A DNA stretch of 64,000 nt from Planococcus citri. Lineage: Eukaryota > Arthropoda > Insecta > Hemiptera > Pseudococcidae. The stretch lies in assembly GCF_950023065.1 (NCBI RefSeq), contig NC_088678.1, positions 34,896,580 to 34,960,579 on the forward strand. Direction: 5' to 3'. The position numbers and the translations under genes are program-made. The stretch's first letter is position 1. Each line of letters starts with the position of its first letter. The notes under the pieces were generated by a model. That model was not told the DNA's origin, did no database searches, and saw nothing but the letters and a program-made list of their open reading frames with translations. Shown here piece by piece: positions 1 through 13,600 of the stretch.

Positions 1-3000
1 TTCTTTAACAGGTTTTGAGTAATTCACCAGATACAACAACTTAAATTACACGAGTGTAAATTGGCTTGCCAAATCTGGAAATTTAAGGAGCAAAGTAACT
101 GGATATTCGATGTTAATTTTGCAGGGTTGCAGATATACGATCTCCAAATGATTTCTAACTTTTATAAAGTCGTAATCTGAAAATAATTGAGAAAAAAAAT
201 CAAAATCAATCGAACATTACTGCCTATACCTACACTCAAACTACACGTGTAACGCAAATTTTCTCTTTTTCAATTTCTCCAGATTCACTTTTCTAACACG
301 CAGGGTATTTCTTTAAGACATCTACGATAACAAATTGAGAACACTCCGACACCAATTTTATTGCTTTAAAACCGCTCTAAATTCAAAACCAACCAACGCG
401 AGTGAAAATACGCCGAAGTAGGTACCATGAAACCCTTGAACTTTATACATACAACTAAAAGAAGTTTAAAGTTGCTAGAAAGATTAATACGCATCGCAAT
501 TTAGCCGAAGAGAAAAATATTTTCACCAAGGTTTCCGTATATAAACCATTAAGCATCAACTTCTTGATGCTCATTTCCATTTTAAAACCGACTTTCTGTG
601 AGATTTTCACATGATTCTACCTCATGGAATTTCTCAATTTGGTATAGTTTCGCTAAAATTAGATCATTTTTAGGCATTCGCTCAAAGGAAAAAGAAACCT
701 CTTTGAGGTTTTAGATGAAAAAAATTTCCAACAAATTTGCACCACCATCTCCTGTCTCGCTGTAATGGAAAAAAGTTATCAAAAACAGCGTTATAATAAA
801 AGAAAAATAATAAAATTTTATGATGAATCGAAGAGTGTGCATAATAATAATAATACTTAACGCTCGCCGAGCAAACTACCTCAACTTTTTTACTTTGAAA
901 CTTACTTTTTATTATTATACGTCGAGATACGTATTACACTTTTTAGGTTCCAACTTCCGCCAACTCGGTGTAATTTTTTAATAAGTTGTAAAAAAAGAAA
1001 AAAAAAAGACAATCGCTGAACTGCCGAAAGAAAATCTGTCGTTTTTAATTCTCTTACCGAATGTTTTCAAAAGATTAAAAAAAATGACCGATTAATGAAT
1101 TTACATCGGTCGATGTTCCTAATTTCAAAAGTTCTATTGGTTTCTTCGTTTCTTTTTTTCTCTCTCTCTCTCATTTCCCCCTTATTTTTATCGAAACAAG
1201 TTTTTAGCCACGTAATTCCATTATTTCGAATTGTTCGAATCAAAATGATTCTTTAATTTGTTCGCCTTCTTAATGAGTAGCTATTAAGAACCCTATGCTG
1301 AGTTCTACATTTTTTTCTTCATTCCTTATGTTCTACGGACATTTTCGTTGTAATTTTCCTAGAGAGGTTCTTTCCTTATTCTTTTCAGTGAGAGAGAGAG
1401 GGGGATAGACCCATGTAAAAAATTATACTTTTTGGTAATAAATCGAAAAAGTTTTTCATCGTTTTCAATGCCTGCTACCATTATCGAATATATTAAAATG
1501 GCATCTTTGGGATTTCCTCTATTTTAAGAAAAATTCTATGTCGCTTCACCCAGAAACTTTTACTCTTTTTGTCCACCTTTTCATTATCACTTTTTAAAAA
1601 CCAGAAGCATCGAATTATCAGCACAAAATTACACTAAATTCCTAAAATTCAAGTACCTAATTTCATCTTCAATCACATTTTTCTCAATGAGAGAGTATCA
1701 ACCTGTAAACGATGAGATGTGTATCACGTCTCAAAAAAGTCACTTACAAATATCTGAATTTTTATGCAAATTTGTAGGTACTTTCTTTTAATATGCATAA
1801 AAAATAAATAAGCAAGAAAGAATTACGTAATCTTACCGTAAAAATATAATAAAAAAGTGGGCGAAAATCTGTTTTTAAACTCCGGTATATTTTAAATTGA
1901 AAAATCCGCTGCAACTTGCTGCGAGCCACTTCAAATTTTTAATTTTTTTCAACGAGGAGGAGATGATTAAGTACCTAGTGGTATCCAAAATGTGAATAAA
2001 TTTCCCTTCTACAAACATCGAATTTCCATTACAAACTCGACCTTGACCCGGAGTTCATTTAGATGCATCGCATTATACCTAATATGTATAAGCTCATCTT
2101 TGAATTTTCAAATCATCACGAAACTAGCAAAAGCGAAACACACAACACAATATGCTTTAAAAAAAAAACTGTTTTACCATTAATTCAAGGCCGGAATACG
2201 CATCGGATCACTCTATTCAGTTGATTCCTCGAAACATACGTCTATTTAACGTTTAAAGTGGAATTTTCTCTTCTTTACTCTCTTTTAAATATAGAAAATT
2301 TATGCTAAAACTTTGCGAGATGCGTTGTTGTTACAGAACAGTTTTGCTTTTCAAAGCAACAAAAAAAAAATATTCTCTATAGGTCTGAAATTTAAAAAGT
2401 TGAATGTTTATTACGCAAATTTAGCTAATAAAAAGCGAAAATCGGCGCTGAATAAGTTTCACGGCAGCTTATTCTGCATAAAATACTTTGCAAATCCAAT
2501 AAACAAAACTTCCCGAAAACATGGTATAGGGTGGCGCGTGTTTCATCGCTAGGTAAAAAGCAGATGAAAATTAAAAATAGTGAAGAAGCGAGGAAGCAAA
2601 ACGGAGAAAAAAATTACAAAATTTTACTTATCTTTTAAATGTGTAAGTTAAAATATTGCGAGAAAAGATTGGCGAATTCTCGATTCATTGATTAAATCGC
2701 TACCGTTGCTAGCTGCCTTTTTCGCTTTGTGAAAAGTTTTTTAATATCGGATGGAAAACTCGACTATTGAAACGATATGCTAGATTAAGGATTCGTATAT
2801 ACAATATTGGCATTGCGAGTGGTTGAAAATTTCAAAAAAATATCGCGCTACAACATACCTACCTACCTATCTACCTACATACAGCATGATAAGAGTACAT
2901 CAAATTCATTGTGAAATATTTTGGATTTTTTTTTCTTTTTTAATATATCTTTTCGTATTTTGAAATCGAGCTTATGTAAGCAAATTTTCTACGTATCTAC

Positions 3001-3270
3001 GAGTGAAATTCACTCTGTTAAGGTAATAATATTTAATAAGGGAATTTTTTCCAGACACCAGCAATTTTTTTCGGATTGTGAGACGATATTAGAGAGTATT
3101 GATGATACCTACATAAGTATACGTGTCAGGTGTCTGGTTCAATTCGGTAAAATCGCATTTTTTTCTAATAGGCATTCAAAATAAATATCTAATAAAAAAT
3201 AAATTAATCAATTAATTTCAAAAAAAATAAAATAAAATAAAATAATTTAAAAAATGAGTTAAATCGAGTG
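1..3270. other. Low-copy AT-rich DNA, no gene seen
   Basis: Every reading frame is short and full of stops, and I see no splice-site pair around a coherent open frame. Simple sequence includes (ATA)n at 841-855, a CT run near 1157-1172 and a GA run near 1388-1403. It reads as intron or intergenic DNA. Confidence 0.6.
2856..2878. repeat. CCTA/TAGG microsatellite
   Basis: Short tandem ACCT repeat with one variant unit. The same tetranucleotide in either orientation recurs through the window (20902-20920, 21041-21053, 45535-45552, around 40031-40070) and is a signature of this genome. Confidence 0.8.
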
Positions 3271-3280
3271 AATATGGTAC

Positions 3281-3747
3281 TTCTTCTTCTTCTTTGTGTA
3301 CTCGATTCCAAGCAACGTGAATCATCGTTAGTGCTCCTTTTTGGCCAGATTGGGCAAGTAAGCTAACACACAATGTGTTACTGTTGCCTGCTTCACAATG
3401 ATTGTACATGGGAGTTTTTCTGCCGAGCTATAGGTAGTAGGGGTCCCTCTCCTTTCTGCACCATCTATCTAGAGACTGACTGCATCGCTGGCCGTATGTT
3501 GTAGAATGCTGAGTTCAGCTGCCAGCTCCCTCTAGACGCTTGAACCAGGTTCAGCTTTTTAGATTCCGACAAAGATGGTGTGGTTTCTGTTATCTCAGCT
3601 GTCACTGGCAGCACTCAGTCTTATGTGTGTAATAGCTCTTAAATCCACACATCATTACACACATAAACCTGCCTCTTTGGCGGGTATCAAACCCAGGACT
3701 CCAGTGCATGGAGCTGTGGCTTTACCCACTACGCTACTGAGCGCTCC
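3281..3747 (-). mobile_element. tRNA-derived SINE, minus orientation
   Basis: Read on the minus strand, the element starts at 3747 with a tRNA-like head. The A box TAGCGTAGTGGG (3725-3736) fits the RNA polymerase III consensus. The B box GTTTGATAC (3684-3692) differs from GTTCRANNC at one base. About 380 bp of unrelated body follows, ending in a (GAA)n tail (3281-3295, seen as CTT on the plus strand). The flanks AATATGGTAC (3271-3280) and AATAGGTAC (3748-3756) form an imperfect target-site duplication. A polymerase III head, an unrelated body, a simple-repeat tail and a target duplication together define a SINE. The head is too diverged to be a working tRNA gene, and I cannot name the parent tRNA. 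Confidence 0.75.
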
Positions 3748-3835
3748 AATAGGTACAATTATTTTAAAAATGAAAGTAAATTTTAATAAAAACCAAATAT
3801 TCTCTATTTTGAAAAGAAAAATAACATGTTGAATA

Positions 3836-4745
3836 GGGGAGAGACGCCAAATATGGAATGTTGCCTAATATGGAATGCGACAATATCTCGAATGTTTACC
3901 ATCGAAATCTACCGGCGATGGTCAGAATCGATTAAGCTAGTGAAATAACCAGGCTATATGAGTTTTGGTGGTGATCCGTAAAGTTATCTGTGTTTAATTG
4001 ACAAAAATGTGATTTGATAACAATAAAATTTTTCTGTGAAAAATTTTGAATTGAAAAATTTTAGCAGAAAATTGTGCGAAAACATTTGTATGAAGATAGC
4101 TTCTAGAAGTGAAAAGTGAGTATTACTTTCAGAATATTTCATCAGTTTTTCTCGAAAACTGCAAATAAAAAAGTTATAATCGTTTTTTATTCAGATTCTT
4201 TGGGTAGCCTACTCGTATTATGGAATATGTTGTGTTTCTTATTTTTCAAGTATTCTTTCGATCACACATGTTCAAAACGTTAGTAATTATGCATCTTAGT
4301 TGTATTTTAGGTCTCAAGTCGAATAAATTTGATTAAATACGCAATTTTATCCATTAATTTTTGAAACAAAAATTTTCCTTTCAAAGTTAGATAATTTCAC
4401 ATTTTAAATTGATTAAAATGTGAATTTTGTTATAGTAGTCAAAGGTTTTAATTACTTATTACATTTCAAGCCAGATAAATTCATTTAAATACGTATTTTT
4501 GCGAGTAATTTTTGAAAAAAAAAACTATTCCATATTTGGGGACCATTTTTTCAAAGTCCAAAAATGACACTTTCTACAAAATTGGGAGTGGGAGGAAAAG
4601 TTTTTGGTTTTAAGAACTGAGCTTTTAGAGGGTGAAACTAGAGGGTTGCAGCTACCCATTGGTTGTTTGAGATCACCCTTAAGTTGATTTGGGGCTGAGC
4701 AATCTCAATTTTAAAGATGGTATTCCATATTTGGCGTCTCTCCCC
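3836..4745. mobile_element. MITE with 24-bp TIRs and TA target duplication
   Basis: The first 24 bp (3836-3859, beginning GGGGAGAGACGCCAAATATG) are an exact inverted copy of the last 24 bp (4722-4745). TA dinucleotides flank both ends (3834-3835, 4746-4747), as expected for Tc1/mariner-type integration. The 910-bp interior has no coding capacity but carries extra copies of the AATATGGAAT core of its own TIR (near 3869, 4217 and, reversed, 4527). It is a non-autonomous element whose transposase source is not in this window, since its TIR does not match that of the DD40D element at 49 kb. Confidence 0.85.
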
Positions 4746-4747
4746 TA

Positions 4748-5813
4748 CCTATTGAAATGTCCAAAAATTTAAGGAATTTTCTGCAAAGCAATAAAACAAT
4801 GTTGAAAAAAAATTGTTTCAAAAACGTAAAAAAATATTTGCTTTATTGAAAATTGACTTTCAACATTTTTATAAAAATTTAAAAGTGAAAAAAAAAGTAC
4901 CCTCTATACTATACCCACCTATTCTTGAAAAATAGTGTAAAGAACAGATAAAGAGAGAAAAAATAATTCAAGTCTTTTTTACGTGTTAAAAGGACAGGGA
5001 CAGCTGAGAATCTGAAAAGAAACATATAAAATTTTGAATTCAATGTTCGAACCAGGAGTGCACAGAATAGTAAAAATTTATTTGAATCTAGAATCATGTC
5101 AAATTTTTCAAATCACGAACCACAATTTTGTTTCCAAAAAATTGGTGGTGTTGCCCTCTCCTTGCTTGACATTTTTTTCAAAGGTTGTTTGATTGGTAAT
5201 TATAGGCACTCCTTGGGTGGTTAAGGTAATAATAAATACCTAAGCAGAATCACTTATGACTAGGGACCTGAGACTCATGCCCAAAACTTACCTAGGAGTG
5301 GATAGGATCAATTACATTCAACTACCAGACCTACATTGAAGAAAGCGAATCAACTAGTGAACTACAATTCCTTCTTGACTAGGATGCTAGCTCAGGTTTG
5401 GAAGGAATTGAGCGCTATGAACTTACAAGCTTTTCACATCTGGCCTTAATGGTTGGTGTGAATATTACCACCCTAGTTTGTTGTTCCCACGTACTAAAAC
5501 ACTTTACATTAATGCATCGAATAGTGATCTTTTGCATGTAAGGTACTATAGGATCGATCTAGTTGATCGAGTCCTACAGTATCTAAGTATACCTATGTAC
5601 TTACCGCTGAATGATTTATTTAACCATTGATAGAGTTATGATAGGCTACCCTATCTAGCCAGTGACGGCATATTGCTCCCTTATATAAGGTTGACAAATT
5701 TATTTATTGCAAATTTACTTAATTAAAATTGGGGTTGAACATGAAATGAAAAAACACCAAGTATTTTTATCGGCTGTAAAAAGTTCAAAAATTGAATTGA
5801 AAATGAAAAAACT
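4748..5813. other. Unassigned sequence between repeats
   Basis: 4748-5180 is AT-rich repeat-like DNA. 5190-5690 has a more even base composition than its surroundings and looks like a distinct inserted block, but I find no TIRs, LTR pair or coding frame in it. It contains the hairpin at 5544-5581. Confidence 0.4.
5544..5581. repeat. Short near-perfect hairpin
   Basis: TACTATAGGATCGATC, then a 5-nt loop, then GATCGAGTCCTACAGTA. The stem is about 16 bp with one bulge and one mismatch. It is shorter than a usual insect pre-miRNA stem and its function is unknown. Confidence 0.5.
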
Positions 5814-5950
5814 GATTCGAATCATAAACACGAATCGTTTAAATTTTCGAATCGTGAATAACGAATCATTTCTTCATTTTGGCGATTCGAATCAGTTCGA
5901 ATCATTGATTCCCCTAAGAATCACTTTAAAAATGATTCGAATCGTGAATA
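5814..5950. repeat. Degenerate tandem GATTCGAATC array
   Basis: About ten copies of the palindromic core GATTCGAATC or its halves (GATTCGAA, CGAATCRT) lie within 137 bp at irregular 10-20 bp spacing. The run happens to be open in one frame, but the translation is just the repeat and is not a gene. Confidence 0.75.
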
Positions 5951-8900
5951 AAAAAAATGTGATTTAGTCTCTTTCTTGAATGTAAAATCCAAAACTCCGC
6001 TAACTGGAGGCATCAGAATTTTTTTTTCAACCACCAAGTACGCTACTTTGAAAACATTTGGGAATTTGAATTCTGAAATAAATTTTTGTGAACATTTACC
6101 TAACATGTGTAATGGAGAAAATTTCAGTAGAATGTGTCTGGAAATTGACTATCTATACTTGGATCAAACAATAATTTTTTTGTCACCAACTGTGCGAGAA
6201 TGGCACTATCTAGAAGACTCGATTTTTTCAGAAATCTGTACCTTTTAGCTCAAAAAAATATACAAAAATGCTTGTACAATTTTTCGTTGACAAATCGAGC
6301 TGTTTTCGAAAAATGTTCATGAAAATAACTAATAGTGCAAATATTTATTATGAGAGGTTTTCGGAAGATCTCTTTGAATCTAAACTTTTAAATATCTATT
6401 AGAAAATTTTGATTGTCCTACCATTGGAAAAATTTTGGCATCGTCACTATCAAAAATGACTCACCTTTCATGGTTTCTCGCTTAACCTCTTCAAAGAGGC
6501 TTAAAATTTTTCCGAATAGTACACACATACTTACATACAATCCAAGTCATTTTTATTATATCTTCTATAAGGTGTCTAAAATTGAAAGGAACCTTTTTTG
6601 TCCTCATTTAAATGTTCTTCATCTAAAATCTATCTGCAATACCTATTCAAAAAGTTATGTAACCTTGAATAAACGACATAAATCTTCTTATAACTTAGTT
6701 CCTGAATTTCTAAAGCCAGCAAACCAATTCGCACTTGCATAATAGTACTTCAAGCTAGGTACTAAGTACATCACCTTGTAAATTATTTGACAGCTATTAC
6801 AAAACACTCAATATAGGTATGTATCTCAGGAGACGTAATTTACGAAGGTGTTGTAACGATTATCGATGATTAAAAATGTACCAGCTAAGATTTTCGAATG
6901 CGGATAGAGATTGGCACGACATTAAAAGACGTTCAAGTTAATTCGAAGTGCAACGAAATTGTACCGCATGAAACTCGCTAGACTAGCAATATTAACCGAA
7001 ATGCGCTCGCATAGAAAGGATCAAAAACCGCAGAATGAGGATTAAGTGTCAGGCTAAATCATTCCAGTACTAGTGCCCCGAGTAATCTCTTTATACGGCG
7101 GGGCCGCCTTGGATATTAATCTTTATCCTTTACCGAGGACGTTTATACTTTACTTACTTCCTTATTGCTTAAGGATTAAATCTAATGAAATATGCCTGCG
7201 AACAGAACCGCATACGTAGACATAGAGAACGAAATGCACAAGTGCACAAGCACACCTTATACATATACGTACGTAACCGTGCCATCCATTCACATATATT
7301 GTATCCTGTACTCCATCCACCACCACAACGACAACAAAATCGTGATATACTCGTAGCTAACGTAAGGTGCCTACTATGCACCATCTCTCACAAAACCGAG
7401 ACGAATAAAATCTTTTCGAAAACGTTCGCCAAGCAATGGCACTAGGTTTTAGTCTGTAAAAATTTGACGTAAAATTTATTCGCACGATTCGACGTAGCGA
7501 AAAACTTTTTACTCTTACGTGTAATTTATTGAAGTTGGAGTATTTTCCTCAAACGATTCGCGGATGTTTGCTCTTTATGTTTTTGGAATTGAACTTTTCG
7601 TTCGGGGCGCGTTCGTAATCAAACTGAAATACGCGTTAACTTGGTACACGCTTGGATTTTTACGGTCGCATTTTATTTTCTGGCGCGTGAATTTATACAG
7701 ACACACTCGCGCGCAAACATTCCAGCCGCCCCATATACAGGCGAGAAAAAAATTTCTACAGCGGTACGCGCAATATTTTCCCCGGTAACGGTTTCCTGTT
7801 ACTTTTTTGCCATCACTGCCACGCCGCCACCTACGTATAGGCATACATACCTATCCCGAAATTCCCTAACAATGTATTTTTTTCAATTTCCTACCTTGCA
7901 TTCACGACGAGTGCGAAATCAAAACAAACCGAAATTATAATTCGACGACAACGTGCCAACGTTTCCAATCTACGTACCATCATCCCTTCAATCGTGAATT
8001 TTTACACAAATATGATTTCTTTTTTTTTATCATTGGAATATATGCGAGTGTTTTCTTCGTTTTCTTTCAGGAATTCTTATTTTTTGAAAATTTTTACGCT
8101 CTTCCATTGGTACCCATTTTCGGGTATTGAATGTTCCTTATTCGTCGTATTAAACGATTTTTGACATGGGTCTTAATTGAGGGCCATTTTTAAGAAAATT
8201 TATTTTTATAAAAATACTAATATCTAGATGAAAGCCTTACAAAAAAATTCATTACTTGACAAAATAGCTCAAAATATTGAAACATTCTCTCTAAAACCTG
8301 AAAAAAAAATGCAAACCACTGGAGAAAAAAGAAAATAAAAAAAAGAACAAATTCGAAAATGAAAACGTGTTTTTTCATTCTAAAAAAAAAACAAAACAAT
8401 AAGTAGAATATTTTTGAAATTATTTTTTGATAAATTTTCCGAGTATGTACCTGAGTTTTAATGTTTTGTTTTGAAATGATAGTTGAATCATTCTGATGGG
8501 AAATGGAAAGTACCTACTGAAAAAAATTAATATCTAAACCAAAATACCAAATTTAAAAAAAATACATTTTGGAATTATTTTTTTTATTTTTTCAATTTTT
8601 CTTTTGGTTTTTTCATAATTTTTATTTTCATCCATACTAGGTAAATTTCAACTTTTTCTTGATTTTTTTTCAGTACCTACATACATCAATCACTACAATA
8701 ACTGAAAAAAAATTCAAGAAAAATCGTCTATAGCTTATAGAAAATTAATTTTGAAATAACTACTGAAAAAAAAAACAAAAAAAGCAATAAATGATTTTGA
8801 CAAAAAACTGAAATTTTGAATAAATATATTTCGCCCTTCAAGGGTTTGATTCGGGGCAAGGATGAGGAAGAGGATGTTTATAAATCTGCGAATGCCATAG

Positions 8901-9734
8901 AACACCTTTATCAACATTTTGTTGCAAAAACAAGTTTATAGCAATTTTATCCGAATAAAACTGAACTTCGTTTCAATTCACCAGGAATATAATAAATTTA
9001 CGGCAAACTGCTTAGGCAATTTTATTAACACCATTTCTTGAAAAGTACTAATTCATCAAGGAGACATTCAATACGAACGGAAGAATCATCGCTGGCCTTG
9101 AGTCTTCTGATTTTGCACAATATTTTTAACAAGTTCCCTTCGGCAGTCTACTGAAATAGGTAATCGACTTCATTCACACTTTAATCCTCAACGAGGGTTG
9201 GGTTTAAAGCCTTGTAATTTTTGAAAAGTTTATAAGATTGTACTTAAAAGATGAAAGCCCAGAAGGCTAAAAATCTGTGATTTGATACTTAATTGGAAAA
9301 AAATTAGAAAAAAAAATGTATTCATAACCAATCTAATTTATTTTTAAAGTGAGATATCAAAACCCTTAAAAGCAGAGGACACCACAACCAATTTTGACAA
9401 AAAAAAATTGAAATACGAGTTACCTTTACTTATGAATGAAAATGTGATACGATTCCCCAATTTTGAAAAACTTTAGTTACTGGAACAGCTATCTTACAAT
9501 AATGACAGTAAGTTTTGAAAAATCAAAAAGAAAGGCTAAGGAAACTCATTTTTTTGTAAAGTAAAGTAATATTGTAACAACATACTTACGTCTTACATAA
9601 TTGAAAAAGGATTTTTTTTTTTGAAATGTTATGAAATTATACCTACCCGAAACATACGATTACGAACATTGAAAAATTTAGAAGAATTTAGAAAAGTTCA
9701 TCATTCTTTATGAAATATTCTCATGATCATGAAG
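5951..9734. other. Low-copy DNA, no gene seen
   Basis: 6800-8000 is richer in CpG and looks unique, with several overlapping open frames on both strands (7169-7940) that have no recognisable motif or good splice context. 8010-9700 is AT-rich with homopolymer runs. It is probably intron or intergenic DNA, possibly with conserved non-coding segments. Confidence 0.5.
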
Positions 9735-10685
9735 ATGGATCGTGAAAAAAAATGTCTGAAGATTTTCACGAAATTAGAGAAGATCATTATTTTGGATTGA
9801 AAGTCACTCAGAAAAAATTTCAGCTCCAGAAGTCTCCCTGGAGGAGGTAGGGAGCACTTTAGAAGAAAATCATGGTTTTTTCGCTCTAGATCCTGACTTA
9901 TCTGCTTGGAGGAGGGGATGGCCTTGGTCCAAAAAATAGTTTCTGAGATTCTACGTCGACCTAGGACATTGCTATCAAAATCCAAAACATTTTTTGAATT
10001 CTACTGAATGGTTGAAAATTTACAAATTGTCTATATTTTCAGATAAATTGATATTTTGAAAATGTTTTCTTCTCAAATAAGTACCTTACGAAGTAGGTAC
10101 TAGGTATGCAATAATCATAGCAAAACATCAAGAGATCATTTTTCTGAAACGAGAGGAATTACGTAGAAGTGCAATGCACCATTTTCTTGACCAGTGTTTC
10201 CAACTTCAAAAACTCAAAAAAATTCGATATTTTTTCTTGAATGTTCAGAATGGGAAATGATCAAAATATCGATGTCATTACATTTCAAAAATTCCTGCAG
10301 TTCAGAAATGATGTCTTTCGATGCTTTGGCATGATTAATACATAATATTGGCAAAAATAAGTATGAAAAAATATTTTCAAAACACGAATTTCCCCAAAAA
10401 TACAAATAGGTGATTTGTGAATTTCATTTTGATGGAAACACTTTAAGTTGAGCAAAATCTCAAATACATACTATCTGTTGAAACTGAGCCATTTTACCCA
10501 AAACAAGGTGGATAGGGACTAGAACGAAGAAACCATGATTTTTTTCAAAAATGTCGCTCTCGAAGGGCCTGTATTTTCTTTCTGGTGGCACTTCCACAAA
10601 TGATTTTTTTTGGCGACTTTCAACTCAAAATGAACGTCGCCATTGAATGTAGTCAAAATCCTTGTTTTTTCACAACATCCATCCA
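9735..10685. repeat. Foldback repeat family A, copy 1
   Basis: The outer ends share an inverted motif, GAAAGTCACTCAGAAAAAAT (from about 9799) against ...GGCGACTTTCAACTC (from about 10612), and the arms pair inward toward about 10210. The core CAGAAATGATGTCTTTCGAT (from about 10303) is shared with the copies at 22.2, 26.4 and 59.2 kb. There is no coding capacity. Boundaries are approximate, and I found no target duplication. Confidence 0.7.
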
Positions 10686-13600
10686 CCCTTCAATGACCAC
10701 TTGGGTGAATGAGAGCTGGAAGGCTTTCAAAATTTTTCAAATTTCAATGTGCCTATATTGTGCGAATAATTTTCATATTTACCAACAAAGTAACGAAAAT
10801 TTATCCTTTTCAAACAAAAATATCAATATTCAAATGTTTTCATCATAATTTTTAATCATGCTGCATTTACATTAATATACGATTCGCAAACGCAGCCAAA
10901 AATTCATTTTTTGAAGTATGCTGTACATATAGGAACTCTCATCATAGAAAATACTCGACCCTGTAATATTGTTCATTAATTCACGAATTAATCATTAGTT
11001 TTTATTTTCGTTCCGGGGGTCAACTCGACAAGCAAAAATATCTGCAAAATTCATAACATGGTTATTTTACGCACAAGCCAGCGTACAAAAATATGTATTA
11101 TTATATCTCCACATAGGATTGAGCATCCATATACACTGCGTGTTTTCTCCACTGCTACTACATAAAATGGCATTTGCGAAACTTTAATGAATTGGTTATA
11201 CATTGCGAACGTTTGGAGAGCTGTTATTCGTGAAACGTTTAACCATAACTTCTACTCGTAGAGCTCGAACGATGAATAGCTCTTCGTTGCAAAGGATATT
11301 GTACGAGTGGAGATACTATTTCATAGAGATGATGATGTCGTCTCGAAGCTTACGTAATAAAATGGTCCCGTAGAGAAGGCCATATTCTTCAGATTCTATT
11401 TATATGTATTATACATGGTATCCTATCATTTTATATCTATGTTAATAATTGCCAACTATTCGACGTACGATTTGGTACACCGATGTATGAATATGCGATA
11501 TACACATGCATCATACATAAATAAAACTTGAAAATAATTCATTTTAGCGAGATAAAATAACAGCACGTTTGCTATGGTTGAAGATATTATGTTGGGTTCG
11601 TGCGAGTTGTACACTCGGTTTTATCATTTTTTTGCATAATTTTTGCGGATTTTAATTTTTTTTCTCCCAAATGTAGCTCTTTTGCATTAAGTTGAGCTGA
11701 ATAATGATATTATGATTAATTTCAAATTTCAATAAAATTGATCATCTTAGAAAATAAAATAACTCCTATGCTATGTAAATTATACTTAATTTGCATACAC
11801 ACGAGAAACTCTTACAATAAGAAATCTCTGCTAAGCGCAAACACCAAAGACCCCTTTCGTGCCACAAATTTGGCATCATGACAATACCTTACAAAGTGAG
11901 TTTTTAAAAACGCGTCTCCCATTCGTATAATTCCATAAAGACTAAAGAGCCACCATCTTTGTTTGAATATCGAGAGACACGAGTTTGCATCTCGTTTATT
12001 ATTCTCAATGGTAATTAATTATTAATAAATTTCCAACTGACGACACATTTATCGAATGCAACGGACAATCATACTAGTAAGTAGCATTAATTTGGCTTTG
12101 TGTTGCACGAGGACCTCTTCACTCCGCACCTAGAAACTTTACAACACAAATCATATGCTTTCAATTATACCAAAAAGGTATCTGGGAAATTGGATAAAAC
12201 ACACAACGTGTGTAGTAAGTAAAAAGGGCGAATACCTTTAGCAATCGACAAAACATCGGTTGTGAGATTAATTAAAAAAATATCCGCATCTCTTGTAATT
12301 TTCAAAAGCGAACTCAAAGAAGCGTTAACTCGTACAGTTCGAAAAAGCACAAACTGATCGACTCCTATTGTCGAACGAGGGAAAGAAAAAAAACAGCCAT
12401 ACCGCCAAAAAGACGAGACCTTGCTCGATGAAATAAAAATGATAGAAAACTTGAAAAAAGACGAGAAAAATGTGCTAACATTATCGTCGTGATTTACTTT
12501 CGTTGGAATTTTCACACCCTCTTCTGCCCTTTGGGTGGATATCGTTAATTAAAACTATTCAAATTAATCACGTTAATTTTTCAAAATACTATACAGAGGC
12601 CGAATCGAACGAAAAGTATTTTTTTCAAAATCTTCTTCTATTAATTGCCGAATACATTAAAGATAATTTTTCTCATCAGGGCTCGACATCAGAACACGAG
12701 ACGACGAATCGTTCGAAGCAAATACGACGAATTTCGTTAAACAGCGAGATAGGGACTAAGACGTGAAGAAGGGGGAGAAAAAAAATCTCTGAAAAATGAA
12801 CTTATTGTCGAGACGTATTATAATATACGTATAAGAAAGAAGGAATTCTTCTCCTCGAATTATCATAATTCTCTTACTAATTTCCGAATCATCCTAAAAG
12901 AATAATTCGTGTCGTTTTAGAAATTAAATTAATTAAAACAGAAACGCGACGCTTTACTCCTCCCTCCCCGTTCTTATCCTCTTCGCTGGGTGCTTTTATT
13001 CTATACTATAAAATGTTGAATAACGTATTTAAAATATTAGCGAGAGGAAAAAAACCAACATTCCACCCTCAGATATGCCCGAACGTGTCATAAATTGGAT
13101 GAAAAATTGCCAAGTTGTTCCAACTTTATTAATTAAATAGACGAGCGAGAGAAAAAGAGTGAAAAGCTAACGAGAGATTACACCTTAGTAAAAACCTCCC
13201 CTCCCTCATCTTCTGCCTCTTGGACTACTACATGCTATATATATACCTACTTTTCATCATCATAACGATATTAGGTATGTATATATGCTTACCTGTCTAC
13301 GTGAGTACACATATTACACAATTTCAATATAATCGATCCGTCCAAGGAAGGAATTTGGGTACCTAACTATCGTCCGAGAGATGGAAATTAATTACAAGAT
13401 TCGCGAGCGACGTTTAACGACTATTAATTACCGACGCAGCCGCCTCCACTGTGCACTGGGTCCGAGTAATATGTTAATTTTGCTTCGTTAGCTACGAAAG
13501 CGTAGTAAATGTTTGAATGTAGATTGACATACGATACAGCCGACTATATATTATATACATTAACAAAAATCTACCTTTTTGAGAAATGTTTCACTAGGGA

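Noticed and set aside
3667..3747. Functional tRNA gene
   Set aside because: The B box is mutated, cloverleaf pairing is poor, and the sequence continues into a SINE body.
6413..6742. 109-codon plus-strand open frame
   Set aside because: Non-ATG start and no recognisable motif. Codons look like translated AT-rich DNA.
12165..12515. 116-codon minus-strand open frame
   Set aside because: Begins at GTG, has no motif and no flanking splice or promoter signals. It is within the length expected by chance.
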